Positions 1-7,843 of a stretch of 13,670 nt of DNA are shown here, in pieces. This DNA is from Novosphingobium sp. UBA6722 (GTDB lineage Bacteria; Pseudomonadota; Alphaproteobacteria; Sphingomonadales; Sphingomonadaceae). Within the stretch, counting starts at the first letter, position 1. Each line of letters opens with the position of its first letter. Position numbers and translations under genes: made by a program. Below the pieces are notes generated by a model. It was not told the origin of the DNA and searched no databases. It saw only the letters and a list, made by a program, of their open reading frames with translations. The stretch lies in the NCBI GenBank assembly GCA_002454125.1, contig DKII01000034.1, positions 1,856-15,525 on the forward strand, written 5' to 3'.

Positions 1-453
1 CCGCCGCAGCACGCGCCCGGCTTGCTGGATCGCCGTGACCAGCCGGGGATAGACCCCGCAGCGGCACAGGTTCGGTACCGCCGCCTTGATGTCTTCGGGC
101 GAAGGATCGGCATTGCGCGCCAGCAGCGCGGCGGCGGCCATGGCGATGCCGGGGGTGCAGAACCCGCACTGGATCGCCTGCTGCGCCACCAGCGCCTGCT
201 GCACCGGGTGCGAGCGATCGGGCGAAAGCCCCTCGATCGTGGTCACCACTCGGCCCTCGGCCTCGGCCAGGCTCATCTGGCATGAGAGCTTCGCCTCGCC
301 ATCGACCAGCACCATGCAGGCCCCGCAATCGCCCACCCCGCAGCCATATTTGGTGCCGGTCAGGTTGGCGCCATCACGCAGCGCCCACAGCAGCGGGGTC
401 TGCGGGTCCAAGTCGAAGGCCAGCGGCCGTTCGTTGACAGTCAGGCTGGGCAT
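1..453 (-). CDS. [2Fe-2S]-binding small subunit of a molybdenum hydroxylase (IorA/CoxS-like), partial
   Basis: This is the electron-transfer subunit of a xanthine-oxidase-family enzyme. Such subunits pass electrons from a molybdopterin subunit to an acceptor through two [2Fe-2S] clusters. The translation from ATG at 453 gives 151 residues and no stop before the window edge, so the C-terminus is missing; the family is usually about 150-165 residues, so little is lost. The plant-ferredoxin-like cluster shows as CGVGDCGAC (C38, C43, C46) plus C58. The second cluster shows as CGFC (C96, C99) plus CRC (C130, C132). All eight cysteines are present. Wording such as LTGTKYGCGVGDCGAC resembles isoquinoline 1-oxidoreductase alpha subunits, but the true substrate cannot be read from this subunit. 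The gene starts 10 bases after the aldolase-like gene stops and has no clear ribosome site of its own, suggesting translational coupling. The catalytic subunit is probably just outside the window. Confidence 0.93.
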   Translation of the reverse strand, partial: MPSLTVNERPLAFDLDPQTPLLWALRDGANLTGTKYGCGVGDCGACMVLVDGEAKLSCQMSLAEAEGRVVTTIEGLSPDRSHPVQQALVAQQAIQCGFCTPGIAMAAAALLARNADPSPEDIKAAVPNLCRCGVYPRLVTAIQQAGRVLRR

Positions 454-463
454 TGCGGCGGGA

Positions 464-1237
464 TCAGTCGCGCCAGCTGCGGTCGGTCCGGTCGATGATC
501 CGCACCCAGGCATCGAAATCGGCCTTGCCGGGCCCGCCGGGCAGGCGGACCTGGCCCAGATCGCGCTGGTGCACGGCCACGACCTCGTCCGGGATCATGA
601 CCGGCTTGCCGGCCGCCATCGTCGCCAGCTGAATCTCGCAGGCGCGCTGCAGCGACCAGTGCTGGATGAAGATCTCGCCGATCGAGCGGCCCAGGATCAC
701 CGGGCCATGGTTGCGCAGCATCAGGATGCGGTTGCTGCCCAGGTTGGCGAGCAGGCGTTCGCCTTCCTCCTCGCGCACCGTGACGCCTTCAAAATCGTGA
801 TAGCTGAGCTTGCCGATGAAGTTGCAGGCATAGAAGTTCACCGGCTGGAGCCCGCCTTCCAGGCTGCACACCGCCATCGTCGCGGTTGTATGCGTGTGGC
901 AGATCGCATGGGCCCAATCGACATGGCGGTGGAAATAGGCGTGCTGGGTGAAGCCCGCCTTGTTGACCGGGAAGGGGCTGCCATCGAGGGTGTTGCCGTC
1001 GATGTCGATCTTGACCAGGTTGCTGGCGCAGACTTCCGAATAGTGCAGGCCATAGGGGTTGATCAGGAAGGCCCCTTCCTCACCCGGCACTTTCAGCGAG
1101 ATGTGGTTATAGATCGACTCGCTCCACCCCAGGTGATCGAACACGCGGTAGCAGGCCGCCAGTTCCTGCCGCGCCGCCCATTCGGCCTCGCTGCAATCGA
1201 GGTTGCGGGCATGCGCGTTCTTGATCGAGGTAGCCAT
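464..1237 (-). CDS. Class II aldolase/adducin family protein
   Basis: A 257-residue protein with the class II aldolase/adducin head fold, a zinc-dependent cytoplasmic fold that includes fuculose-phosphate aldolase and ribulose-5-phosphate epimerase. Visible zinc ligands are H114 and H116 (CHTHTT) and H177 (RNHGPV); the NHIS at 44-47 fits the phosphate-loop region. Aligning H99 to H114 on the FucA spacing puts G95 where FucA has its catalytic Glu73, so a classical retro-aldol mechanism is doubtful. This is common in the adducin-like branch, whose reactions are mostly unknown. The ATG at 1237 is preceded by a good ribosome site, GGAGGG, six bases away. It lies 48 bases after the TonB receptor and 10 bases before the [2Fe-2S] gene, all in one direction, so an operon for uptake and oxidation of an organic substrate is a reasonable inference. 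The substrate is unknown. Confidence 0.9.
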   Translation of the reverse strand: MATSIKNAHARNLDCSEAEWAARQELAACYRVFDHLGWSESIYNHISLKVPGEEGAFLINPYGLHYSEVCASNLVKIDIDGNTLDGSPFPVNKAGFTQHAYFHRHVDWAHAICHTHTTATMAVCSLEGGLQPVNFYACNFIGKLSYHDFEGVTVREEEGERLLANLGSNRILMLRNHGPVILGRSIGEIFIQHWSLQRACEIQLATMAAGKPVMIPDEVVAVHQRDLGQVRLPGGPGKADFDAWVRIIDRTDRSWRD

Positions 1238-1285
1238 CTGATCCCTCCGGTTGTGCTTTGCGCTGCTTTCCTAAGCCAAGCGGCC

Positions 1286-3301
1286 TCACATGGAAATGCG
1301 GAAACCGGCCCAGACCGTGCGCGGCGCGCCTAAGTCGATGCTGCCCGCCTGGTTGCGGGTGATGATCTGCGCGTCGGTCAGGTTCTCGGCCCGCAGGACC
1401 AGCAGCAGGCGCTGAGTGAGCGGCACTTCGGCCACGGCATCGAGCGTGGTTGCGGCGGGCAGACGATCGGTCTCCAGGTCATCTTCCCACTGCGCGCCGG
1501 TGTGGCGCAGGCTGGCGGCGATGAGCCAGCGCTCGGCCAGCCGCCAGGCGAGGGTCGTGCTGGCGGTCAGGCGCGGGACCTGGGCCGGGCGCTTGCCATC
1601 GAGCGCGGCCGAAGCCCCGCTCGCCTCGACCCGCGCCGAAAGCCACGACAGCGCCGCATCCAGACTGACCGCGCCCAGCTTCGCCGCAACCGAAGCCTCG
1701 ATCCCGCCTGATTGGACCGCATCGACATTGCGGCGTTCGCGCAGGTTCGGGCCGATCGTGACATTGGCGATCGCGCCTTTCACCCGGTTGTCGAACCCGG
1801 TCAGGCGCAGGGTCAGCTCCGGGAGCGGCGTCCAGTCCAGCCCGCCCTCGAAACCTTCGAGCCGCTCGTTCTCCAGCGCCGCATTGGCGCGGGTGGTGAC
1901 GGGGAAGACTGTGAAGGGCCGGTAGAGTTCATTGAGCGTCGGCTGGCGCAGCCCGGTATAGGCGGCGGCGCGCAGCGACAGTCCCGGTGCCGCTTCAACC
2001 AGCAGCCCGCCGCGCAGGCTTTCCTGCCAGCCGGAGCGGTCAGCAAAGCGGCGGTCGGTGGTGACGGTGCCAGCGGCATTGGCCTCACGGAAGAAGCCTT
2101 CCGCCACCGTCCAGCGATCGGCCCGCCCGCTCAGCGTCAACAATGCCGGACCAAAGCGCCAGTCATGTTCGGCATAGAGCCCGAGGTCGGAATTGACCCC
2201 GCCGGCCTTGCGCCGCGCGGTGACGAGGCCGGTGACGGCGCTATAGGCCTCTTCCTGCATCTCGCCGCGCTGGCGGCGCCAGTCGATCCCCAGTCGCAGC
2301 GTCTGCCCTTCACCAAGCGGCGGGCGCAGTTCGAACTTCGCGCCGAGGCCCGTCGCCGGAGTGCGGCGCTGGTCGAGCGTCTTGCGGAACGAGGTCGCGG
2401 AAATGACCACGTTGGAAAAATCGCGCGCCTGGACATAGCCGAGCGCCTCGAACTGCCAGGCCCCGCGCCCGACCAGGCGCAGGCTGGCATCCTGCCCGCT
2501 CGCCCCGGTATCGGCCCCGGCAAAACGCAGCGTGCGCTGGTCATCGAACAGCAGCGCGCGGGCCTGAAGCTCGATGTCGGCAGTCAGCGGCGCGACGGCA
2601 CGCAGGCCGGTCGACCATGAATCGAACCGCGCCCGGACCGATGCCGGAACCCGCTGGTTTTGCGGAGTGGTCCAGAACCCCTGCCCCCGGTCCCAGCGGC
2701 CCGAAAGCACGGCAAAGCCGCTGCCAAGGCGCGGGGCGAGCGAGGCGGACAGCTCGCTCTCGCCCCGGTCATTGACCAGGGCCGAGGCAGACAGCAGGCC
2801 CAGCGTATCCGGCCCGGCCGAGGTAAGGTCGATCGTCCCCGCCACGGCGCCGGCGGCAAAGCCCCCAGCCCCGCCGCCGCGCAGCACGCGGACCGAATCC
2901 AGCCGTTCCGGCGGGAGTGCGGAGAGTGGAACGTAGCCAAAGAACGGATCGACCAGCGGCACGCCATCGAGCAGCACCAGCGTCCGGCTGGAAGCATTGC
3001 CGCCGAGCCCGCGCAGGGTGATGCCCTGGGCCGAGGGATTGGACGAGCGGCTGTCCGAGCGGCGGAACTGCTGGATCCCCGGCGCGCGGCCAAGCAAGTC
3101 CTCGATCCGGCCCGAGGCGAGCGTGCGGACGTCCTCCGCGTTCAGCAGATCGCCGGCAAAGGCGCGCTGACCAGCCGGCAGGTCCAGCGCCTTGCCGGTG
3201 ACGATAATCGATTCAGGATCGGGCGTATCCGCCAGCGCCGGGCCAGCCAGGGCCAGCAGCGCGAGGGCGGAAAAGTGGTGCCGCTTACGTGACTCGAACA
3301 C
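1286..3301 (-). CDS. TonB-dependent outer membrane receptor (tRNA-overlapping start)
   Basis: An outer membrane beta-barrel that imports a ligand with energy from TonB. If read from GTG at 3301 it has 671 residues. Residues 1-24 form a plausible signal peptide (RKRHH, then a Leu/Ala core ending PALA), followed by a TonB-box-like SIIVTGK at about 30-36. The plug domain shows LRGLGG, VLLDGVPLVDP and LDSVRVLRGG. Barrel strands alternate to the C-terminus, which ends GFRISM, so the terminal Phe usual in these proteins is Met. The GTG lies in the T-arm of the tRNA-Thr gene; the in-frame stop just upstream (3311-3313) is also inside the tRNA, and no other ATG, GTG or TTG lies before the signal peptide core. 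So either the receptor really starts in the tRNA or its original 5' end was lost. It is followed by the aldolase-like and [2Fe-2S] genes. The ligand is unknown. Confidence 0.85.
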   Translation of the reverse strand: MFESRKRHHFSALALLALAGPALADTPDPESIIVTGKALDLPAGQRAFAGDLLNAEDVRTLASGRIEDLLGRAPGIQQFRRSDSRSSNPSAQGITLRGLGGNASSRTLVLLDGVPLVDPFFGYVPLSALPPERLDSVRVLRGGGAGGFAAGAVAGTIDLTSAGPDTLGLLSASALVNDRGESELSASLAPRLGSGFAVLSGRWDRGQGFWTTPQNQRVPASVRARFDSWSTGLRAVAPLTADIELQARALLFDDQRTLRFAGADTGASGQDASLRLVGRGAWQFEALGYVQARDFSNVVISATSFRKTLDQRRTPATGLGAKFELRPPLGEGQTLRLGIDWRRQRGEMQEEAYSAVTGLVTARRKAGGVNSDLGLYAEHDWRFGPALLTLSGRADRWTVAEGFFREANAAGTVTTDRRFADRSGWQESLRGGLLVEAAPGLSLRAAAYTGLRQPTLNELYRPFTVFPVTTRANAALENERLEGFEGGLDWTPLPELTLRLTGFDNRVKGAIANVTIGPNLRERRNVDAVQSGGIEASVAAKLGAVSLDAALSWLSARVEASGASAALDGKRPAQVPRLTASTTLAWRLAERWLIAASLRHTGAQWEDDLETDRLPAATTLDAVAEVPLTQRLLLVLRAENLTDAQIITRNQAGSIDLGAPRTVWAGFRISM

Positions 3302-3351
3302 GTGACCCCATCATTACGAATGATGTGCTCTACCAACTGAGCTAAAGCGGC
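3276..3351 (-). tRNA. tRNA-Thr (anticodon CGT)
   Basis: A 76-base cloverleaf on the minus strand. The acceptor arms GCCGCTT and AAGCGGC pair fully. The anticodon stem CATCA/TGATG encloses the loop TTCGTAA with anticodon CGT at 3316-3318. The T stem ACGTG/CACGT encloses TTCGAGT, the variable loop is five bases, and the CCA end is encoded (3276-3278). It reads threonine ACG codons. It lies 18 bases after tRNA-Cys and is probably cotranscribed with it. Its 3' 26 bases overlap the apparent start of the TonB receptor gene. Confidence 0.97.
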
Positions 3352-3369
3352 GCTGCACCTTGTGGTGTG

Positions 3370-3443
3370 TGGAGGCCCGAGCCGGAATCGAACCGGCGTA
3401 AACGGATTTGCAGTCCGGTGCGTAACCACTCCGCCATCGGGCC
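3370..3443 (-). tRNA. tRNA-Cys (anticodon GCA)
   Basis: A 74-base cloverleaf on the minus strand. The acceptor arms GGCCCGA/TCGGGCC pair fully. The anticodon stem surrounds the loop CTGCAAA with anticodon GCA at 3409-3411. The T arm contains GGTTCGATTCC, and the CCA end is encoded (3370-3372). It is the first gene of a two-tRNA cluster with tRNA-Thr. The 83 bases up to the ribonuclease stop codon presumably hold its promoter. Confidence 0.97.
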
Positions 3444-3473
3444 ATCCATCCCCTTGGGCGAACCCTCCGGGAG

Positions 3474-3507
3474 CCGCGCCACTAGCCGAGCGGGCCGATC
3501 AGTGCAA
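3474..3507 (-). promoter_or_regulatory. Possible promoter for the tRNA-Cys/tRNA-Thr cluster
   Basis: Reading the minus strand towards tRNA-Cys, TTGCAC is followed after 17 bases by TAGTGG, weakly matching -35 and -10 boxes. The position, some 30-60 bases before the tRNA, is right. The match is poor at -10, so this is only a candidate. A short DNA palindrome, CCGAT-TC-ATCGG (3508-3519), lies directly upstream. Confidence 0.25.
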
Positions 3508-3526
3508 CCGATTCATCGGGCGCACC

Positions 3527-4912
3527 TTACTGCACCCGCTGGAAGGCCAACCGGCGGGTTGCGGGATCGGCGCTCTCCAGTTTGACCCGCACCCGATCAC
3601 CCGGAACCACCTCGCGCGCGGTGGTCCGCGCAACCACTGGCAGGTCGCACAACTGGATCCGCGCGCCTTGTTCGCCCAGGTCGGTGACGACCGCATCGAA
3701 CAGTTCGCCTTCGCGGCCGGCCAGGATTGCGGTCTCGGCCAGGTCAACCACCGCCCGCTCGATCTGCCCGGCCCGGGCATCGCCGCGCTGCATTGCGGCG
3801 GGGAGCAGCGGGAAGGCGGCGGCGATGGCATCGGGCACTGGCCGGCCATTGGCCAGCGCCAGCGCGGCTTCGATCACATAGCGATCGGCCAGCCGCCGCA
3901 GTGGGGCCGTGGCATGGGCATAGGGCGCGGCGATCGCGGCGTGCCACGGTGGATTGCCCGGCGCATAGGGGGCATAGCTCGCCCCCTGCCCGGCGCGGCG
4001 GACCGCCAGCATGAAGGCGGCATGGCGGGGATCGGCGGGATCGAGCAGCTTTTCGAACTGGGCCAGTGGTGCCGGCTCCGGCCAGGTCAGGCCAAAGGCC
4101 CGCGCGGTCTGGCGCAGCCGCGCTTCGGCGCGCGGATCGGGCCCGGCCATGACGCGGAACAGCCCCGTCTGATGCTCCAGCAGCAGCTTCGCCACGGCCA
4201 GGTTGCAGGCCAGCGAGAGCGCGGCATTGCGCGTTTCGGATGGCAGCAGCGGGCGGAAGCGGAGCGCGAACTTACCACCGGCGCCGCGCTCGACCTGCTG
4301 CTCGGGCGGATCGACCCGGGCCGCACCGCGCCGCGCCTCGGCCAGCTCGATCCGCTCGGCAATCTCGAGGAAGCCCGGCGGCAAGTCGGCATCGCGCACG
4401 CTTTCATAGGCCAGCTTGGCGCGGCTGCGGATCACCGCGCGGGTCACGCGATCGAGCACGGTCTCGCCAGCGGGATCGACCCGGACGGTGAAGACCACGG
4501 CGGGGCGCGGACCATCGGGCAGCAGGCTGGCCGCCCCTTCGGCCAGGACCGGCGGATAGAGCCCGGCCTTGCCGCCCGGCAAATAGGTCGTGACCCCGCG
4601 GGCCCAGGCTTCGGCATCAAGCGGATCGCCCGGCGCAACAAACCAGCCGACATCGGCGATGGCATAGTGCAGCAGCCAGTCCGCCCCCGCCGGCTCGATC
4701 GCAAAGGCCTGGTCAAGGTCGGTCGATTCCGCCGGATCGAGCGTTACAAACGGGCGCGCGGTCCAGTCGGCATGCTCGCTCGGCGCGCGCCGCGCCGCCG
4801 CTTCGGCTGCCGCCAGCACCTCTGCCGGAAAGCTGGCGGGCACCTGGAACTGGGTGCGCAGGGTCGCCAGTCCTTCGGCCAGCAAGCAATCGGGATCGCG
4901 CAACATTCGCAT
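3527..4912 (-). CDS. RNB-domain exoribonuclease (RNase II/R-like, compact form)
   Basis: A 461-residue cytoplasmic protein with an RNB catalytic domain, which in RNase II, RNase R and Dis3 degrades RNA 3' to 5' using acidic residues and two magnesium ions. The signature appears as DPAESTDLDQAF (residues 59-70): D59, D65 and D67 are kept, but the last acid of the usual DxD-D run is Q68. The second signature is TAPLRRLADR (about 335-344), matching the TSPIRRYAD block of RNase II. The N-terminal cold-shock domains of RNase II/R are absent (E. coli RNase II has 644 residues). The last 70 or so residues, with GDRVRVKLES, could be a small OB/S1-like domain. The ATG at 4912 has an in-frame stop 12 bases upstream, which fixes the start closely; no strong ribosome site is seen. 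It stands alone between a terminator and the tRNAs. Whether it is active and on what RNA is not known. Confidence 0.88.
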   Translation of the reverse strand: MRMLRDPDCLLAEGLATLRTQFQVPASFPAEVLAAAEAAARRAPSEHADWTARPFVTLDPAESTDLDQAFAIEPAGADWLLHYAIADVGWFVAPGDPLDAEAWARGVTTYLPGGKAGLYPPVLAEGAASLLPDGPRPAVVFTVRVDPAGETVLDRVTRAVIRSRAKLAYESVRDADLPPGFLEIAERIELAEARRGAARVDPPEQQVERGAGGKFALRFRPLLPSETRNAALSLACNLAVAKLLLEHQTGLFRVMAGPDPRAEARLRQTARAFGLTWPEPAPLAQFEKLLDPADPRHAAFMLAVRRAGQGASYAPYAPGNPPWHAAIAAPYAHATAPLRRLADRYVIEAALALANGRPVPDAIAAAFPLLPAAMQRGDARAGQIERAVVDLAETAILAGREGELFDAVVTDLGEQGARIQLCDLPVVARTTAREVVPGDRVRVKLESADPATRRLAFQRVQ

Positions 4913-4941
4913 CCGGTCAGGCTAGCCGCGTTCAGCCGGCA

Positions 4942-4978
4942 AAGCAAAAGGCCTCCCCGGTTTCCCGGAGAGGCCTTT
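4942..4978 (-). terminator. Intrinsic terminator after the second TonB receptor
   Basis: On the minus strand a stem starting AAAGGCCTC and ending GAGGCCTTT has 13 pairs out of 14 with a four-base loop. It is followed by TTTTGCTTT. It begins 27 bases after the receptor stop codon and ends about 30 bases before the ribonuclease start, so the ribonuclease probably has its own transcription or depends on read-through. Confidence 0.85.
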
Positions 4979-5004
4979 CGACATTCTGGTTGAACGTGAG
5001 CGGC

Positions 5005-7731
5005 TTAGAACTTGCCGCGCAGCGTCACGCCGAAGGTGCGCGGTTCGCCGGGGAAGCCGACGAACAGCTGGTTGGCAGTACCGGCCAGACCGGTCGAGGC
5101 CGGCGAGGCGGTCGAACGGAAGGTCCCGCCACCCTGCAGCGGCATGTCCGCACCGATCATGTAATACTTCTTGTTGAGCAGGTTCTGCGCCCAGACTTCG
5201 ATGCCCCACTTGCGATCGGCACCGTAGAGCCCGATGCGGCCATTGACCGTCACAAAGCTGTCCTGAACCTTTTCAAGGTCAAGGTCCGAACCGGTGTTGG
5301 TATCGCCCTGCAGACGGGTATCGACATAGAACAGCGCCGACATGCCGCTGTCACCGATCGGCGGGCTCCAGCTCATCCCGGCAGTAACGGCATACTGCGG
5401 GGCGTTCGACATGGTGTTGCCCGGGAGCTGGAACAGCACCGGCGAAAGCGGACGCCCGCCCGTGCCGACCAGATCGCTGGCATACTTGGTATCGACATAG
5501 GTCAGGCCGGCATTGACCGTGAAGTGCCGGGCCGGACGCAGGAACGCCTCCAGCTCGAAGCCCTTCGAGGTCACGCCCGGCTTCAGGCGGTCAGCCGCGC
5601 AGGAACCGGTCGTGGCCGAGCCATCCTTGTCCGCACCGCCCAGGCTGTCCTGGCAGGCCTGGATGTTGGTGACTTCGAAGTTCACCCCGTTGAAGGTGTT
5701 GAGCTGGTAGTTGGTATAGCGCTGGTAGAACGCCGCGAAATTCACGTCGATCCCGTCGCCATCGTACTTGAAGCCCACTTCGAAGGCGTCAACCTTCTCG
5801 CTGCCGAACTGCAGGTCGGTCGCTTCCGGACGGCCATTGCCCGGGGTGAAGGCCGGACGGGCCAGGCGCGCGGCGCAGGCTGCATCGAAGGTGGTGTTGC
5901 AGGTGCGGTCGAGCGCCGAGAAGTCGAGGTTGAAACCGCCGGCCTTGTAGCCCTTCGAAGCCGAGGCATAGACCATCAGGTCGTCGATCGGCTTGAAGCT
6001 GAGCACGGCAGTCCCCGTCCACTGGCCTTCGCTGAACTCGGTACCTGGGGCACCGCGCGCGAACGAAGGCGCCGAACCGTTGATGACGCAGGCCAGTGAG
6101 GCGAGCGACTGCAGCGGCGTGTTGAGGATTGCCGGGCACAGCGTGTTGGTGAAGCGGGCATCGGCGGCCAGCGTCTTGCTTTCATGGGTATAGCGTGCGC
6201 CCACGGTCAGCATCAGCTTGTCTTCAACGATGTCGAAGGTGTTGTGGGTGAACAGCGCCCAGTTGTTGCTGCGCTGATCGAAGCTGGCGCCATTGTTGCC
6301 GGTGCCATTGAGGCGGGCCGAACCGGTTGCTGCCGCCAGGCCCTGGAAGCCCGGGAAGATCGTGGTCGGCAGGTTCGAACAGGTGGCCGAGGCCGGGTTG
6401 ACGTTGGCCGCCGAGATCGCGGTTGCCGCCAGGCAGTTGGCATACCGCTCGTAGTCCGCGCCATAGACGATGTCGTCATCGACGAAGAGCTTTTCGTTGG
6501 CGTAGTAGCCGCCGACGAGCCAGTCGAGCCGGCCGTCAAGCGCTTCGCCCTGGAAGCGGACTTCCTGGGTGAACAGCTTGAAGTGGCGATCAAGATCGAA
6601 CCGCTTCAGGATGTCCATCGCCTGGAAATCGCCGTCCTGGCCCTGTTCGTTGAGGTAATCGCGATAGGCCGTGATCGCGGTCAGCGTGGCGCCGCCCAGA
6701 TCCCAGGTCAGTTCGCCCGAAACGCCCCAGTCCTTGCTGTCGGTGCGATAGGTCACGCCCGGGGTGGTCGACTGGCGGCGCACGAAGCTTTCGCCAGCCG
6801 GAGCAACCTGGAAGTTGGCACCAAAGGCCTGGACCAGCGGCAGCAGCGAGTTGGCGCTGGCGACGGGGAAGCCGTCGGCACCGCGCGACAGGTTACGGAC
6901 CGGGTTGAGCAGCACGCCGCCGCAGCAGTTTTCAGCCTTCTTCGAATAGTCGGCGATCAGGCGCAGCTTGATGTCGTCGGTCGGTTCCCAGGCGATCTGG
7001 CCGCGCACCAGCCAGCGGTCGCGATCGTTGATGTCGGGCTCACCGGGGGTGACGTTCTCGATGAAGCCATCGCGCTGCTGCCAGACGGCATCGATGCGGG
7101 CGGCGGCAGTGGAGCCGAGCGGCACGTTGACCGCACCATCAAGGCGCCAGAAGTTGTAGTTGCCATAGGTGGCCGAGGCATTGCCCGAGAAGCCGTCCGA
7201 CAGGCTCGGGCCCTTGGTGACGATGTTGATCAGGCCGGCGGTGGAGTTGCGGCCAAACAGCGTGCCCTGCGGCCCGCGCAGCACTTCGACGCGCTCGATC
7301 TCGCCCAGTTCGGACAGGCCGACGCCGGTACGGCTGCGATAGACGCCGTCGATGAACAGGCCGACCGAGCTTTCCAGGCCGGCGTTTTCGCCAACCGTGC
7401 CGATGCCGCGGATTCGCGCGGTGAAGTTGACTTCGCTGGTAGCGCCCGAAACGAGCAGCGAGGGCGCGACCTGGTTGAGCTGGCGCACGTCACTGGCGCC
7501 GGTCTTGGCCAGCGTTTCACCGGTCACGGCCGAAACGGCGATCGGCACGTCCGACAGCGCTTCGCTGCGGCGGGTCGCGGTGACGATGATTTCGGCTTCG
7601 TCAACGGCTTCATCGGCCTGCGGGGCATCCTGGGCAAACGCCGGAGCCGCCGAGGCGACGATGGCGAGCGAGACGCCAAGGGCCGAAGAGCGCAGCAAGG
7701 TATGGCCGAACGAGCGGCGGAAAGTTTTCAT
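5005..7731 (-). CDS. TonB-dependent receptor, 908 residues, with paired loop cysteines
   Basis: An outer membrane receptor of the large sphingomonad type, importing siderophores or organic compounds with TonB energy. Residues 1-33 are a signal peptide (RRSFGH, a hydrophobic core, then AFA before the cut). A TonB box EIIVTATRR lies at about 47-55. The plug follows with DVPIAVSAV, IRGIGT, LFIDGVYRSRTG and VEVLRGPQGTLFGRNSTAG. The barrel ends TFGVTLRGKF with the usual terminal Phe. Five close cysteine pairs (for example ENCCGG, CNTTFDAAC) lie in stretches that look like extracellular loops. I chose ATG 7731 over an upstream start at 7797: it has GGGAG nine bases before it and opens directly on the signal peptide. 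A terminator follows. The neighbouring crotonase and regulator hint at an organic-acid substrate, but that is inference. Confidence 0.93.
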   Translation of the reverse strand: MKTFRRSFGHTLLRSSALGVSLAIVASAAPAFAQDAPQADEAVDEAEIIVTATRRSEALSDVPIAVSAVTGETLAKTGASDVRQLNQVAPSLLVSGATSEVNFTARIRGIGTVGENAGLESSVGLFIDGVYRSRTGVGLSELGEIERVEVLRGPQGTLFGRNSTAGLINIVTKGPSLSDGFSGNASATYGNYNFWRLDGAVNVPLGSTAAARIDAVWQQRDGFIENVTPGEPDINDRDRWLVRGQIAWEPTDDIKLRLIADYSKKAENCCGGVLLNPVRNLSRGADGFPVASANSLLPLVQAFGANFQVAPAGESFVRRQSTTPGVTYRTDSKDWGVSGELTWDLGGATLTAITAYRDYLNEQGQDGDFQAMDILKRFDLDRHFKLFTQEVRFQGEALDGRLDWLVGGYYANEKLFVDDDIVYGADYERYANCLAATAISAANVNPASATCSNLPTTIFPGFQGLAAATGSARLNGTGNNGASFDQRSNNWALFTHNTFDIVEDKLMLTVGARYTHESKTLAADARFTNTLCPAILNTPLQSLASLACVINGSAPSFARGAPGTEFSEGQWTGTAVLSFKPIDDLMVYASASKGYKAGGFNLDFSALDRTCNTTFDAACAARLARPAFTPGNGRPEATDLQFGSEKVDAFEVGFKYDGDGIDVNFAAFYQRYTNYQLNTFNGVNFEVTNIQACQDSLGGADKDGSATTGSCAADRLKPGVTSKGFELEAFLRPARHFTVNAGLTYVDTKYASDLVGTGGRPLSPVLFQLPGNTMSNAPQYAVTAGMSWSPPIGDSGMSALFYVDTRLQGDTNTGSDLDLEKVQDSFVTVNGRIGLYGADRKWGIEVWAQNLLNKKYYMIGADMPLQGGGTFRSTASPASTGLAGTANQLFVGFPGEPRTFGVTLRGKF

Positions 7732-7777
7732 GGAAATCCACTCCCTGTGAATACGAACGGCAAGGGGGGCGCCGTCC

Positions 7778-7817
7778 GGTGCGGCGCAGATACGCATACC
7801 TATGCGGTTCTACAATA
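7778..7817 (-). promoter_or_regulatory. Candidate promoter and palindromic operator of the second TonB receptor
   Basis: On the minus strand TTGTAG and TATCTG are 17 bases apart, a weak sigma70-like pair upstream of the receptor. Between them lies a palindrome, CGCATA-CC-TATGCG on the plus strand (7793-7806), with six-base perfect arms. Its place between -35 and -10 would suit a repressor. The factor is unknown. Confidence 0.35.
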
Positions 7818-7843
7818 CGGACCGAGGGCCATTCGTCGAAGCC

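Noticed and set aside
3276..3443. tRNA pair as a genomic-island attachment site
   Set aside because: No integrase gene and no repeated copy of a tRNA 3' end was seen in the window; it stays possible only for sequence outside it.
3362..4993. 543-residue plus-strand reading frame opposite the ribonuclease
   Set aside because: It starts in tRNA-Cys, is rich in Gly, Arg and Gln in no domain pattern, and mirrors the RNB gene.
7732..7797. Upstream start (7797) of the second receptor
   Set aside because: It would put 22 residues before a clean signal peptide and would cover the likely promoter leader.
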